Shown here piece after piece: positions 36,005 to 45,022 of a stretch of DNA of 64,000 nucleotides. A program made the translations under genes and the position numbers. The notes under the pieces are model-generated. The model was not told where the DNA came from and made no database searches. It worked only from the letters and a program-made list of their open reading frames with translations. The DNA comes from Streptomyces sp. NBC_00569 (lineage in GTDB: Bacteria; Actinomycetota; Actinomycetes; Streptomycetales; Streptomycetaceae): the NCBI RefSeq assembly GCF_036345255.1, contig NZ_CP107783.1, forward strand, positions 5,371,001 through 5,435,000. Reading direction: 5' to 3'. Numbering within the stretch: position 1 is the stretch's first letter; each line of letters starts with the position of its first letter.

Positions 36005-37549
36005 ATGACAAGTGACCCAGCGGCGCAGCAACCGCCGCCTTCGACCGACGAGGAACGTCTCGCCCAGCTCGGCTACACGCAGGTCCTTGCCCGCAGGATG
36101 TCGGCTTTCTCCAACTACGCCGTCTCCTTCACGATCATCTCGGTGCTCTCCGGGTGCCTGACGATGTATCTGTTCGGGATGAACACCGGCGGCCCCGCCC
36201 TGATCACCTGGGGGTGGGTCGGGGTCGGGCTGATGACGCTGTTCGTCGGGCTCGCGATGGCGGAGATCTGCTCGGCGTACCCGACCTCCGCCGGCCTCTA
36301 CTTCTGGGCACACCGCCTCGCACCCGCGCGGACGGCCGCCGCGTGGGCGTGGTTCACGGGCTGGTTCAACGTCCTGGGACAGGTCGCGGTGACCGCCGGG
36401 ATCGACTTCGGCGCCGCGTCCTTCCTCGGCGCGTATCTGAACCTCCAGTTCGACTTCGAGGTGACGCCGGGGCGGACGATCCTGCTGTTCGCGGCGATCC
36501 TCGTGCTGCACGGGCTCCTCAACACCTTCGGCGTGCGCATCGTCGGACTGCTCAACAGCGTCAGCGTCTGGTGGCACGTCGTCGGTGTCGCCGTCATCGT
36601 CGGCGCGCTCGCCTTCGCGCCGGACAGCCACCAGTCCGCGTCCTTCGTCTTCACGAAGTTCGTCAACAACACCGGCTGGGGCAGCGGGTTCTACGTCGTC
36701 CTGATCGGACTGCTGATGGCCCAGTACACGTTCACGGGCTACGACGCCTCCGCGCACATGACCGAGGAGACCCACGACGCGTCCACCGCGGGGCCGAAGG
36801 GCATCGTGCGCTCCATCTGGACGTCCTGGATCGCCGGGTTCGTGCTGCTGCTCGGCTTCACCTTCGCCATCCAGTCGTACCAAGGAGCCCTCGGCTCGGC
36901 CACGGGTGCGCCGCCTGCGCAGATCCTGCTCGACGCGCTCGGGGCGACGGCCGGGAAGCTGCTGCTGCTCGTCGTCATCGGCGCGCAGCTCTTCTGCGGC
37001 ATGGCCTCCGTCACGGCCAACAGCCGTATGATCTACGCCTTTTCGCGTGACGGCGCGCTGCCCTACTCGCATGTCTGGCACACCGTCAGCCCGCGCACCC
37101 GCACCCCCGTGGCCGCGGTGTGGCTCGCCGCGCTCGGCGCCCTCGTGCTCGGACTGCCGTACCTCATCAACGTCACGGCGTACGCGGCCGTGACCTCGAT
37201 CGCCGTCATCGGTCTCTACATCGCGTACGTGGTGCCGACCCTCCTGCGGCTGCGCAAGGGCGACGCCTTCGAGCGCGGGCCCTGGCATCTGGGCAGGTGG
37301 TCGCGGCCGGTCGGGATCGTGGCCGTGGTGTGGGTCGCCGTCATCACGGTTCTTTTCATGCTGCCGCAGGTCTCGCCGGTCACGTGGGAGACGTTCAACT
37401 ACGCCCCGATCGCGGTCCTTGCGGTCCTCGGGTTCGCGGGCGTGTGGTGGCTGGTGTCGGCCCGGCACTGGTTCCTCAACCCGGAGCACGCGCGGACCGT
37501 CGCGCGTGAGGCGGGGCGCGTGGGAGCGCCGGAACCGGTCGATCCGTGA
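36005..37549 (+). CDS. APC-superfamily amino acid permease
   Basis: 514 aa with about 12 hydrophobic helices. The start MTSDPAAQQPPPSTDEERLAQLGYTQ is a cytoplasmic tail, and helix 1 begins at FSNYAVSFTIISVLSGCLTMY, with the unwound G-rich segment typical of APC carriers; FTGYDASAHMTEETHDA is near residue 245. This most resembles the GABA/choline-type bacterial permeases (amino acid/amine uptake), but the substrate cannot be told. ATG at 36005 follows GGGGG. Stands alone, with tRNA-Lys downstream. Confidence 0.88.
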   Translation: MTSDPAAQQPPPSTDEERLAQLGYTQVLARRMSAFSNYAVSFTIISVLSGCLTMYLFGMNTGGPALITWGWVGVGLMTLFVGLAMAEICSAYPTSAGLYFWAHRLAPARTAAAWAWFTGWFNVLGQVAVTAGIDFGAASFLGAYLNLQFDFEVTPGRTILLFAAILVLHGLLNTFGVRIVGLLNSVSVWWHVVGVAVIVGALAFAPDSHQSASFVFTKFVNNTGWGSGFYVVLIGLLMAQYTFTGYDASAHMTEETHDASTAGPKGIVRSIWTSWIAGFVLLLGFTFAIQSYQGALGSATGAPPAQILLDALGATAGKLLLLVVIGAQLFCGMASVTANSRMIYAFSRDGALPYSHVWHTVSPRTRTPVAAVWLAALGALVLGLPYLINVTAYAAVTSIAVIGLYIAYVVPTLLRLRKGDAFERGPWHLGRWSRPVGIVAVVWVAVITVLFMLPQVSPVTWETFNYAPIAVLAVLGFAGVWWLVSARHWFLNPEHARTVAREAGRVGAPEPVDP

Positions 37550-37670
37550 GGGTCGGGGGCGCCGCCCGGCCACCCGTGTGACCTCCGACAGGCCGTGGAG
37601 GCCGATACCCGATCGGCCTCCCGGCCCCGGCGGGCTATGCTCGGGGATGCGTCGGCGCGGGCCGGCGCGT

Positions 37671-37743
37671 GGACCCTTAGCTCAATTGGCAGAGCAGTGG
37701 ACTTTTAATCCATTGGTTGTGGGTTCGAGTCCCACAGGGTCTA
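37671..37743 (+). tRNA. tRNA-Lys (anticodon TTT)
   Basis: Acceptor GGACCCT/AGGGTCT (G1-T72 wobble), D-arm GCTC/GAGC, anticodon loop CTTTTAA (TTT) and T-loop TTCGAGT. No CCA encoded. Convergent with the P-type ATPase gene. Confidence 0.96.
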
Positions 37744-37754
37744 CCGCGTGAACA

Positions 37755-37786
37755 GCGGCCCGGACGGCTTCGGCCGGCCGGGCCGC
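37755..37786. terminator. Terminator between tRNA-Lys and the P-type ATPase gene
   Basis: GCGGCCCGG/CCGGGCCGC stem flanked by AACA and TGTT. It serves convergent transcripts. Confidence 0.6.
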
Positions 37787-37816
37787 TGCGCTGTTCCCGC
37801 CGAACTCCGTTGCCCC

Positions 37817-40417
37817 TCAGGCCTGCCGTACGTACCGCCTCTTCACCGCTGTCAGCGCGACCGCGTACAGGGCGAGGACCGCCGCGAGGAGCGCGTAGTA
37901 CACGGGCGGCAGGGGAGTCATGCCGAGCGGGTGGGCGGCGGGGGTCAGCGGCAGCACGACGCCGACGACGGCCAGGGACGCGACCGCCCAGCGGACCGGG
38001 CCCGGGGTGCGCGGGGCGCGGCCGGTGCGCAGGAGCAGCATCACCAGAGCCTGCGTCAGGAGGTTCTCGGTGAACCAGCCCGAGTGGAACGCCGCCTCGT
38101 CGGCCGGGCCCGCCGTGGAGTGCAGGGCGAGCGCGAGGACGCCGAAGGTCGCGAGGTCGGCGGCGGCGTTGAGGACGCCGAACCCGGTGATGAAGCGCAG
38201 GAAGTCGCGCGGGCGCAGCGTCGTGGGGCGGCGCAGGGCGGCGGCCGCCGGGCGGTCGAAGGCGAACGACAGCTGGGCCGCGTCGAAGCACAGGTTCTGG
38301 GCGAGCACCTGCGCCGGCAGCATCGGCAGGAACGGCAGCAGGAGGCCCGCCGACAGCATCGCGATCACGTTGCCGAGGTTCGAGGAGAGTGTGACGCGCA
38401 GATACGTGGCGATGTTGCCGCTGCTGTGACGGCCCGCGGTGATCGCGTGGCCGATCGCGGTGAGGTCCTTGCCCGGCCGGTCCGCGGGCTGCGCGAGGAC
38501 GATGTCCGCCGCGTCGCGCGCCGCCGCGACCGCGTCGCGCGGGCAGATCCCGACGTCGGCGGCGCGCAGCGCGGGCAGGTCGTTCACGCCGTCGCCCAGG
38601 AAGCCGACGGTCGTCTCGCCGCCGGCGCGCAGGGCGGTGACGATGCGCGCCTTGTGGGCGGGGGTGCAGCGGGCGAAGACGGTGGTGCGGCGGGCGAGGC
38701 GGGCCAGCTCCTCGTCCGTGAGCGCGTCGAGGGCGTCCGCGGTGTGCAGGTCGCCGGGGGCGACGCCCAGATCGCGCAGGGCGCGCGCCGCGGTGCCGGG
38801 GTGGTCGCCGGTGATGACCTTGACCGTGACGCCGCGCTCGCCCAGGTCGCGCAGGGCCTGCGCGGCGGTCGGCACGAGGGCGTCGGTGAAGGCGACGAAG
38901 CCGGTGAAGGTGAGGCCGCGCTCGTCGGCGGTGCTTCCCCCGCCGCCTGAGGGGCGAGGGAGGCTCCCCGGGCGGTGCCGGGCGGGCCGTTCGGCGGTTG
39001 CCACCGCGAGGAGCCGCAGCCCGTCGCCGGACATTTTTGCGGCCCGGGCGAGCAGGTTCGCGCGCTCGGCGTCGTCGAGGGCACAGCGCTCCAGGACGTT
39101 CTCCACGGAGCCTTTGACGGCGAGGGTGACGGTGCCGAGCGTGCCGGGCCGCCGGACGACGGCGGTGGCGAGGCGGCGTACGGGGTCGAAGGGCAGGGCG
39201 GTGATGCCGTCGTACGCCTCGGTGAAGGCCGGGTCGTTCGCGAGAGCCTGCGTGATGACCGCCTCGTCGAGCGCGTCCGCGGCCGGCAGGTCGGCGAGCT
39301 GGAGCGTCCACCAGGCGGAGACGGCCGCCCAGTGCAGGGCGTCGGGGTCGGTGCGAGCGGGGTCGACGGCCGGACGGTCCTGGGTGAGGGTGCCTGTCTT
39401 GTCGACGCAGAGGATGTCGACGGCGCCGATGTCGTGCAGCGCGGGGAGCCGTCTGACGATGACGCCGTGGGTGCGGGCGAGCAGCGCGGAGCCGCGGGCG
39501 AGCGCCGTCGTGACGATGACCGGCAGCATCTCCGGGGTGAGCCCGACGGCCACCGCGACGGCGAACGGCAGGGTCTCCAGGCCCCGGCCGCGCAGCGCGG
39601 CGCCGGCCATCAGGACCAGCGGCGGCGTCAGCAGCATGAAACGGATCAGGGTCCAGGAGATGCCGTGCACCGAGCGGTCGAACGCGCTCGCCCCGCGCTT
39701 CGCGCCGACCGTGCGGTGGGCGGCGGCGAAGCGGGTGTCGGCGCCCGTCGCGAGCACCACGGCGCTCGCGCTCCCGGAGGCCACGCTGCCGCCCTGGAAG
39801 CACAGATGCGCCGACTCGCCGTCCGCGGGCAGGTCCACGGGACGCTTGTCGGCCGGCACGGACTCCCCGGTGAACGCCGCCTGTTGCACGGTCAGGCCCT
39901 GCGCCCGCAGCAGGCGTACGTCGGCGGGGATCAGGTCGCCGGGACCGAGCCGCACCACGTCACCGGGCACCAACTGGCTTACCGGAAGCTCGCGTTCGGC
40001 CGGTGAGGCGGTCTCGTCGGCGCCGGGGCGGCGCAGCACGGTCGCCGTCGTCGCCACCAGCTCGCGCAGGCCCGCCATGGCGCTGTCCGCGCGGCGCTCG
40101 CCCGCGGAGCGCAGGCAGCAGCTGACGGCGACCAGGGCGAGGATCACGCAGGCGGTGCCCCAGGCCGCGACGGTCGCCGAGACGAGGCCGAGGCAGAGCA
40201 GGACGACGGTGAACGGGTCGCGCAGACTGCGGGCGGCGAGCCGGGGCCAGGACAGGGGGCGCGTACCCGGCAGGACGTTCTCGCCGTGCCGGGCCAGGCG
40301 TCGTGCGGCGTCCGTCTCGGTGAGGCCGCGTGGGCCGCTGTCGAGGGAGCGCAGGAGCTGGAGCGTCGTAGGGCCCGTGGACGGGGCGGCGACGTCGGCC
40401 GGGGCGGTGTCGGTCAC
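37817..40417 (-). CDS. Magnesium-type P-type ATPase (MgtA/MgtB-like, P-IIIB)
   Basis: 866 aa. Cation-ATPase N-terminal domain (TLQLLRSLDSGPRGLTETDAARRL), actuator motif FTGESVPADK, phosphorylation site ILCVDKTGTLTQD near residue 340 and hinge FLGDGVNDLPALRAADVG are intact. The pattern of C-terminal helices and VAVGLTPEMLPVIV in the ion-binding helix are characteristic of Mg2+ importers. Before VAFTDALVPT there is a short Gly/Ser insertion (GSLPRPSGGGGS) encoded by a hairpin-like GC-rich stretch (38933-38975). ATG at 40417. No Mg2+-sensing leader could be recognised in the 178 bp upstream. Confidence 0.88.
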   Translation of the reverse strand: MTDTAPADVAAPSTGPTTLQLLRSLDSGPRGLTETDAARRLARHGENVLPGTRPLSWPRLAARSLRDPFTVVLLCLGLVSATVAAWGTACVILALVAVSCCLRSAGERRADSAMAGLRELVATTATVLRRPGADETASPAERELPVSQLVPGDVVRLGPGDLIPADVRLLRAQGLTVQQAAFTGESVPADKRPVDLPADGESAHLCFQGGSVASGSASAVVLATGADTRFAAAHRTVGAKRGASAFDRSVHGISWTLIRFMLLTPPLVLMAGAALRGRGLETLPFAVAVAVGLTPEMLPVIVTTALARGSALLARTHGVIVRRLPALHDIGAVDILCVDKTGTLTQDRPAVDPARTDPDALHWAAVSAWWTLQLADLPAADALDEAVITQALANDPAFTEAYDGITALPFDPVRRLATAVVRRPGTLGTVTLAVKGSVENVLERCALDDAERANLLARAAKMSGDGLRLLAVATAERPARHRPGSLPRPSGGGGSTADERGLTFTGFVAFTDALVPTAAQALRDLGERGVTVKVITGDHPGTAARALRDLGVAPGDLHTADALDALTDEELARLARRTTVFARCTPAHKARIVTALRAGGETTVGFLGDGVNDLPALRAADVGICPRDAVAAARDAADIVLAQPADRPGKDLTAIGHAITAGRHSSGNIATYLRVTLSSNLGNVIAMLSAGLLLPFLPMLPAQVLAQNLCFDAAQLSFAFDRPAAAALRRPTTLRPRDFLRFITGFGVLNAAADLATFGVLALALHSTAGPADEAAFHSGWFTENLLTQALVMLLLRTGRAPRTPGPVRWAVASLAVVGVVLPLTPAAHPLGMTPLPPVYYALLAAVLALYAVALTAVKRRYVRQA

Positions 40418-40595
40418 GTTCGGGCGCCGTCAGGGCTTCTCGGGTGTCGGCACCGTCGTCTTCTCCCGTTCATCGGACCACGAAAGGCTCCCCGGCAGAG
40501 AGTTCCGGCCTTCAGTTTAGAGGTGGAACTTTTGCCGCTCCCCGCTAGTTTCTACAGAGCTGTAGAAGATCAGTACACGCCGAACGAGGAGAGTC

Positions 40596-41051
40596 ATGGC
40601 CCTGTGGGATCGCTTCAAGGAGTCCGCGTCGACGATGCAGACGCAGCTCATGGCGAAGAAGAACGACCTGAAGAGCGGTGCCTTCCGTGACGCGAGCATG
40701 GCGATGTGCGCGCTGGTCGCCGCGGCCGACAGGAACGTCGACCCGGCCGAGCGCAGTCGCGTGGCCCAGCTCATCTCGACGAACGAGGTGCTGCAGAACT
40801 TCCCCGCGGACCAGCTCCAGAGCCGATTCGACGCGAACCTGAACAAGCTGACCGCCGACTTCGACTTCGGCAAGGTCAGCGTCCTCCAGGAGATCGCCAA
40901 GGCGAAGAAGAAGCCCGCCGAGGCGCGCGCGGTCATCCAGATCGGCATCGTCATCGGCGGCGCCGACGGCGACTTCGACAAGACCGAGCAGGCCGTCGTC
41001 CGCGAGGCCTGCCTGATGCTCGACCTGCCGCCGCACGAGTTCGACCTGTAG
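40596..41051 (+). CDS. TerB-family tellurite resistance protein
   Basis: 151 aa. Two similar helical halves carry acidic metal-binding-like motifs, ALVAAADRNVDPAERSRV near residue 45 and GIVIGGADGDFDKTEQAVV near 125, as in TerB. The N-terminus (MALWDRFKESASTMQTQL) fits the family start. ATG at 40596 preceded by GAGGAGAG. No other ter gene is adjacent, so this is a stand-alone TerB, probably stress or Ca2+-linked. Followed by a strong terminator. Confidence 0.9.
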   Translation: MALWDRFKESASTMQTQLMAKKNDLKSGAFRDASMAMCALVAAADRNVDPAERSRVAQLISTNEVLQNFPADQLQSRFDANLNKLTADFDFGKVSVLQEIAKAKKKPAEARAVIQIGIVIGGADGDFDKTEQAVVREACLMLDLPPHEFDL

Positions 41052-41062
41052 GGGGACAAGAC

Positions 41063-41093
41063 GAAGGCCCGGAACCATTGGTTCCGGGCCTTC
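41063..41093. terminator. Terminator between the TerB gene and initiator tRNA
   Basis: 15-bp arms GAAGGCCCGGAACCA/TGGTTCCGGGCCTTC separated by only one base: almost perfect palindrome, 11 bp after the stop and 10 bp beyond the opposing tRNA. Confidence 0.8.
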
Positions 41094-41102
41094 GGCCTTC
41101 AG

Positions 41103-41176
41103 TAGCGGGGACAGGATTTGAACCTGCGACCTCTGGGTTATGAGCCCAGCGAGCTACCGAGCTGCTCCACCCCGCG
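41103..41176 (-). tRNA. Initiator tRNA-fMet (anticodon CAT)
   Basis: Anticodon loop CTCATAA (CAT), with the three G-C pairs GGG/CCC in the anticodon stem typical of initiators. The first acceptor position is C1 facing T72, an unpaired end that marks initiator tRNAs in actinobacteria. T-loop TTCAAAT. CCA not encoded. Confidence 0.95.
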
Positions 41177-41402
41177 TCGGTAAACACGACTCTACGCCAT
41201 TGCGGCGACAGAACGCGAATCGGTTGCCCAGGGTTCCGAGATCCGCCGCCCGGAACCCCTTTCACCCGGTCGGTCCCACCGGGTCGCCCGCCGCCCGTCC
41301 GGGGTGAACCCTGGGGTCGGGCCCGATGACGTGCGCAGACACGGGACCGACGCGGACGGTGGCGGGAGACGAGTGGTGGGGCAGCGAGGAGGAGACGGGC
41401 GG

Positions 41403-42482
41403 ATGGCGCAGCAGGGCCTGTCCCGGGCCCGGTTCTTCGTACGCCTGCTGCCCGCGCTGCTCATCGTCGCCGGGGCGATCTACGACTACGTCACGCTGTC
41501 GACGTTCACCGGCGTGCCCCTGTTCACCGCCGCTCCGCTCGTCGCGGCCCCCTTCTTCTCGCCCCGCGGCACTTTCCTGACCGGCCTCGCGACCGTCGCC
41601 GTCGTACTCGGGGTGCATCTCAGATACACCCGCAGTTACGACGCCGACGCCATCACCGAACTCGTCACGGTCGCCACCGTCGCCGTACTCGCCTGTGTCA
41701 TGAACCGCATCGTGCGGCGCGGCAGCGAGCAGCTCACCTCCGTGCGCCAGATCGCCGAGGCGGCCCAGCGCGCCGTCCTGCCCGAGCCCGCCGAGCGCAT
41801 CGGCGGCCTGGAGATCGCGGCCCGCTACGAGGCCGCCCAGGAGGGGGCCTTCATCGGCGGCGATCTGTACGCGGTGCAGGACACCCCGCACGGTGTGCGG
41901 CTCGTCGTGGGCGACGTCCGCGGGAAGGGCATGGGCGCGGTGTCCGCCGTGGCCGTGGTCATCGGCGCCTTCCGGGAGGCGGCCGAGCAGGAGGCGACCC
42001 TGGAGGCGGTCGCGCAGCGCCTGGAGCGGGCGCTCGCGCGGGAGGGGATGCGGCGCAACGGCCTCGACGAGTTCGAGGGCTTCACCACGGCCGTGCTCGC
42101 CGAGATCCCGCACGGCAACGGTCTCGTACGCGTCATCAACCGCGGCCACCCGGAGCCCCTGCTCCTGGACGGCGACGGGGCGCTCAAGGTCCTGTCGGCG
42201 CCGGAGCCCGCGCTGCCGCTCGGGATGGGGGACCTCGGCACCTGGCCCGACCGCGCGTCCGAGACGGAGTTCCCGAGCGGGGCGACGCTGCTGCTCCACA
42301 CCGACGGTCTCTCGGAGGCGCGCGACGCGCAGGGCACCTTCTACGACCCGGCGGCCCGGCTCGCGGGGCGAATGTTCCCAGGGCCCGATCCGCTGCTGGC
42401 CGCGCTCACCGCCGAGGTCCGCCGGCACACCGGGGGCGGCACGACGGACGACATGGCGCTGCTCGCGGTGAGGCGGCCGTGA
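41403..42482 (+). CDS. Membrane PP2C-type (SpoIIE-like) serine phosphatase
   Basis: 359 aa. The N-terminal 110 residues form three or four membrane helices (FVRLLPALLIVAGAIYDYVTL and following). A linker leads to the PP2C-SpoIIE domain with IGGDLYAV, VGDVRGKGMGA, NRGHPEPLLL, LLHTDGLSEAR and TTDDMALLAV, retaining the metal-binding aspartates. These enzymes dephosphorylate anti-sigma antagonists in partner-switching systems; no antagonist or anti-sigma gene is next to it. ATG at 41403 after a GGAGGAG site. Confidence 0.9.
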   Translation: MAQQGLSRARFFVRLLPALLIVAGAIYDYVTLSTFTGVPLFTAAPLVAAPFFSPRGTFLTGLATVAVVLGVHLRYTRSYDADAITELVTVATVAVLACVMNRIVRRGSEQLTSVRQIAEAAQRAVLPEPAERIGGLEIAARYEAAQEGAFIGGDLYAVQDTPHGVRLVVGDVRGKGMGAVSAVAVVIGAFREAAEQEATLEAVAQRLERALAREGMRRNGLDEFEGFTTAVLAEIPHGNGLVRVINRGHPEPLLLDGDGALKVLSAPEPALPLGMGDLGTWPDRASETEFPSGATLLLHTDGLSEARDAQGTFYDPAARLAGRMFPGPDPLLAALTAEVRRHTGGGTTDDMALLAVRRP

Positions 42483-42740
42483 AGCAGCCGTGAAGCAGCG
42501 GTGAGGGCCGCCATCACCTTATGTAGTCGAACGGCGTCGCTGCGCATAACATTTGACAAACCGTCAGATGGGCGACCCGTTCCGACGGCGGGTCAACTCG
42601 CCCGATTCCGCCCGCTCGTGCCCCGATAAGTCCAGGCCAAAGGCGTTAACGATCAGTCGGAACGGCTTGGAATCGGGCCCCGGTGTCTATTAACGTTCGA
42701 TAACGCAGCGCGGTCGTCCCAGCCGTCACAAGAGATGGCT

Positions 42741-42872
42741 CCGTGCGCACGCGCCTAATCCCGCAAGGGAGCCGGGGAACCACCAACTTGGGGTGAATCG
42801 GACGTCTTTCCTTGCGGAAGGCGTCGGTAGGAGACCTTCCTGCTCCGAACCCGTCAGCTAACCCGGTAGGCG
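42741..42872 (+). promoter_or_regulatory. Cyclic di-AMP (ydaO/yuaA-type) riboswitch
   Basis: The conserved core blocks are present in order: TAATCCCGCAAGGGAGCCGG (42756-42775), GGGGAACC (42774-42781), TTGGGGTGAATC (42788-42799), a variable hairpin, and CGAACCCGTCAGCTAACC (42846-42863) ending in GTAGGCG. It lies about 27 nt before the GTG of the M23 peptidase gene. In Streptomyces, c-di-AMP binding to this class represses cell-wall hydrolase genes such as rpfA. The promoter region (42483-42740) contains the dyad TGAC-N5-GTCA near 42561 and an AT-rich TATTAACGTTCGATAACG near 42690. Confidence 0.93.
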
Positions 42873-42898
42873 AGAAGGAAGGAAAGGAGCGCGCCCCA

Positions 42899-43954
42899 GT
42901 GGCGTCCAACCGGCCTGCCCCAGAGTTCTCCTATGCGCCGATCGACGAAGAGTTCGGCGAAGCGGACGAGCGGACCTGGGAGGAGTGGAACCCCACCGAG
43001 GAGTCCGTCCGTCCCGTACGCGGCAGGCACCGCGTGGCCAAGCAGCGCGGCGGTCTCGCGCGCAGCTCCACTGTTCTCGGTGTCGGCGTGATCGCGGCCG
43101 TCGGCGCGGGCGGCATCGCCACCGCGCAGGGCGGCAAGCCTCCCGTCCACATCTCGATGCCCGACCTCTCGGCCGTCAAGGACTCGCTGCCCGACGCCAA
43201 GTCCCTGCCCGGCGTGGGCGCGCTGATATCCGACGTCTCCGGAGATGACGACGAGTCCGGCACCAGCGCGACCCCGCTGACCGGCGCCGGCATCTCCACC
43301 GCGGACGCCCGGCAGGGCACGACCGCCGGTGAGGCGCTGCGCGCCCGCATCATGCAGCAGGCCGAGCAGCAGCAGGACCAGGCCGTCGACGCCGAGGCCG
43401 CGGCCGCCGAGGAGGCCGCCGCGAAGAAGGCCGCCGAGGACGCCGCCAAGGAGCAGGGCGCCGCCGAGGCCAAGGCCGCCGCCGACAAGAAGGCGGCGGA
43501 GGAGGCCGCGAAGAAGAAGGCCGAGGCCGAGCGCCTCGCCGAGCTCGCCAAGAGCTTCACGCTGCCGGTCGCCTCCTACACGATCACCGGCACCTTCGGT
43601 CAGCCCGGCTCGATGTGGTCCTCCGGTTACCACACGGGTCTCGACTTCGCCGCTCCGACGGGTACCCCGCTGAAGGCGATCCACTCCGGCACCGTCAAGG
43701 AAGCCGGCTGGGCGGGCGCGTACGGCTACCGCACCGTCCTGGAGCTGCCGGACGGCACCGAGCTCTGGTACTGCCACCAGTCGTCCCTCAACGTCAGCGC
43801 GGGCCAGAAGGTGACCAGCGGCGACGTCATCGGCCGCGTCGGCGCCACCGGCAACGTGACCGGGCCGCACCTCCACCTGGAGGTCCACCCCGGCGGCCAG
43901 GCGACCGGGGTCGACCCCGCGCCGTGGCTGCGCTCCAACGGCCTGACGATCTGA
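42899..43954 (+). CDS. M23 (LytM-type) peptidoglycan endopeptidase
   Basis: 351 aa. An N-terminal cytoplasmic stretch of about 55 residues, a hydrophobic segment (STVLGVGVIAAVGAGGIATA, about 58-77), then Ala/Lys/Glu-rich coiled coil (about 165-215), then the M23 domain with GYHTGLDFAAPTGTPLKA (HxxxD), the WYCHQSS segment and PHLHLEVHPGG (HxH). All zinc ligands are present. It should cut peptide bridges in the wall outside the membrane. GTG at 42899 has AAAGGAG nine bases upstream, and the riboswitch ends just before it, so expression is likely gated by c-di-AMP. Confidence 0.93.
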   Translation: MASNRPAPEFSYAPIDEEFGEADERTWEEWNPTEESVRPVRGRHRVAKQRGGLARSSTVLGVGVIAAVGAGGIATAQGGKPPVHISMPDLSAVKDSLPDAKSLPGVGALISDVSGDDDESGTSATPLTGAGISTADARQGTTAGEALRARIMQQAEQQQDQAVDAEAAAAEEAAAKKAAEDAAKEQGAAEAKAAADKKAAEEAAKKKAEAERLAELAKSFTLPVASYTITGTFGQPGSMWSSGYHTGLDFAAPTGTPLKAIHSGTVKEAGWAGAYGYRTVLELPDGTELWYCHQSSLNVSAGQKVTSGDVIGRVGATGNVTGPHLHLEVHPGGQATGVDPAPWLRSNGLTI

Positions 43955-43982
43955 GGCTCGCCACCCTCCGAACCCCGGCGGT

Positions 43983-44008
43983 CCTGACGGCGACCCCCCG
44001 ACGTCAGG
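43983..44008 (+). terminator. Hairpin after the M23 peptidase gene
   Basis: CCTGACG/CGTCAGG arms with a 12-nt loop, 28 bp after the stop and without a T tract. Confidence 0.45.
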
Positions 44009-44064
44009 GCTGCCGGTCCGGCGTGCCCGGAATATCTTGATCCATTTCGGTGTTGTGACAGGCC

Positions 44065-45009
44065 ATGACTTCTCTTCGCACGCTTGGCTCGTCAGACCTC
44101 GAGGTGTTCCCGCTCTCCCTCGGCGGCAATGTGTTCGGCTGGACCGCCGACGAGGCGCAGTCCTTCGCAGTGCTCGACGCGTACGTCGCCGCGGGCGGCA
44201 ACTTCGTCGACACGGCCGACGCGTACTCGGCGTGGGTTCCGGGCAACAAGGGCGGCGAGTCCGAGACCGTCATCGGCAAGTGGCTGGCCGCGCGCGGCAA
44301 CCGCTCCGATGTCGTCATCGCCACCAAGGTCGGCGCCCACCCCGACTTCAAGGGCCTGTCCGCCGACACCATCAAGTCCGCCGCCGAGGAGTCCCTGCGA
44401 CGCCTCGGCACCGACTACATCGATCTCTACTACACGCACTTCGACGACCCGTCCGTGCCGGTCGAGGAGATCATCACCGCCCTCGACGAGCTGGTGACGG
44501 CCGGCAAGGTGCGCGCCATCGCCGCGTCGAACCTGACCCCGGAGCGCCTCCAGGAGTCCCTGGACTTCTCCGACCGCGAGGGCGTCGCCCGCTACGCGGC
44601 GCTCCAGCCGCACTACAACCTTGTCTCGCGCGACACCTACGAGGGCCGGCTCCAGGAGGTCGCCTCGCGCAGCGGTCTCGCGGCCGTTCCGTACTACGCC
44701 CTGGCGGCCGGGTTCCTGACGGGCAAGTACCGGCCGGGCACCGAGGTCGACAGCGCGCGGGCCGAGGGCGCGGGCCGGCACCTGCAGACCGAGCGCGGTG
44801 TGCGCGTGCTCAAGGCGCTCGACGAGGTGGCCCAGGCGCACGACGCCGAGGTCGCGACGGTCGCCCTCGCCTGGCTCGCGTCCCGCCCGACGGTGGCCGC
44901 CCCGATCGCGTCCGCCCGGACCGTGGAGCAGCTGCCGGCGCTGGTGGCCGTGGCCGACCTGGAGCTGACGGACGCGGAGCTCTCGAAGCTCACGGAGGCG
45001 TCCGCCTGA
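44065..45009 (+). CDS. Aldo/keto reductase
   Basis: 314 aa TIM-barrel NADPH-dependent oxidoreductase. FVDTADAYSAW holds the catalytic Asp and Tyr, VVIATKVG the Lys, and DLYYTHFDDPSVP the His; the C-terminal APIASARTVEQL segment is the NADPH-phosphate loop. Substrate unknown. ATG at 44065. Converges with the PrsW gene, whose stop is 13 bp away. Confidence 0.92.
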   Translation: MTSLRTLGSSDLEVFPLSLGGNVFGWTADEAQSFAVLDAYVAAGGNFVDTADAYSAWVPGNKGGESETVIGKWLAARGNRSDVVIATKVGAHPDFKGLSADTIKSAAEESLRRLGTDYIDLYYTHFDDPSVPVEEIITALDELVTAGKVRAIAASNLTPERLQESLDFSDREGVARYAALQPHYNLVSRDTYEGRLQEVASRSGLAAVPYYALAAGFLTGKYRPGTEVDSARAEGAGRHLQTERGVRVLKALDEVAQAHDAEVATVALAWLASRPTVAAPIASARTVEQLPALVAVADLELTDAELSKLTEASA

Positions 45010-45022
45010 TCCACAGGCGCTC

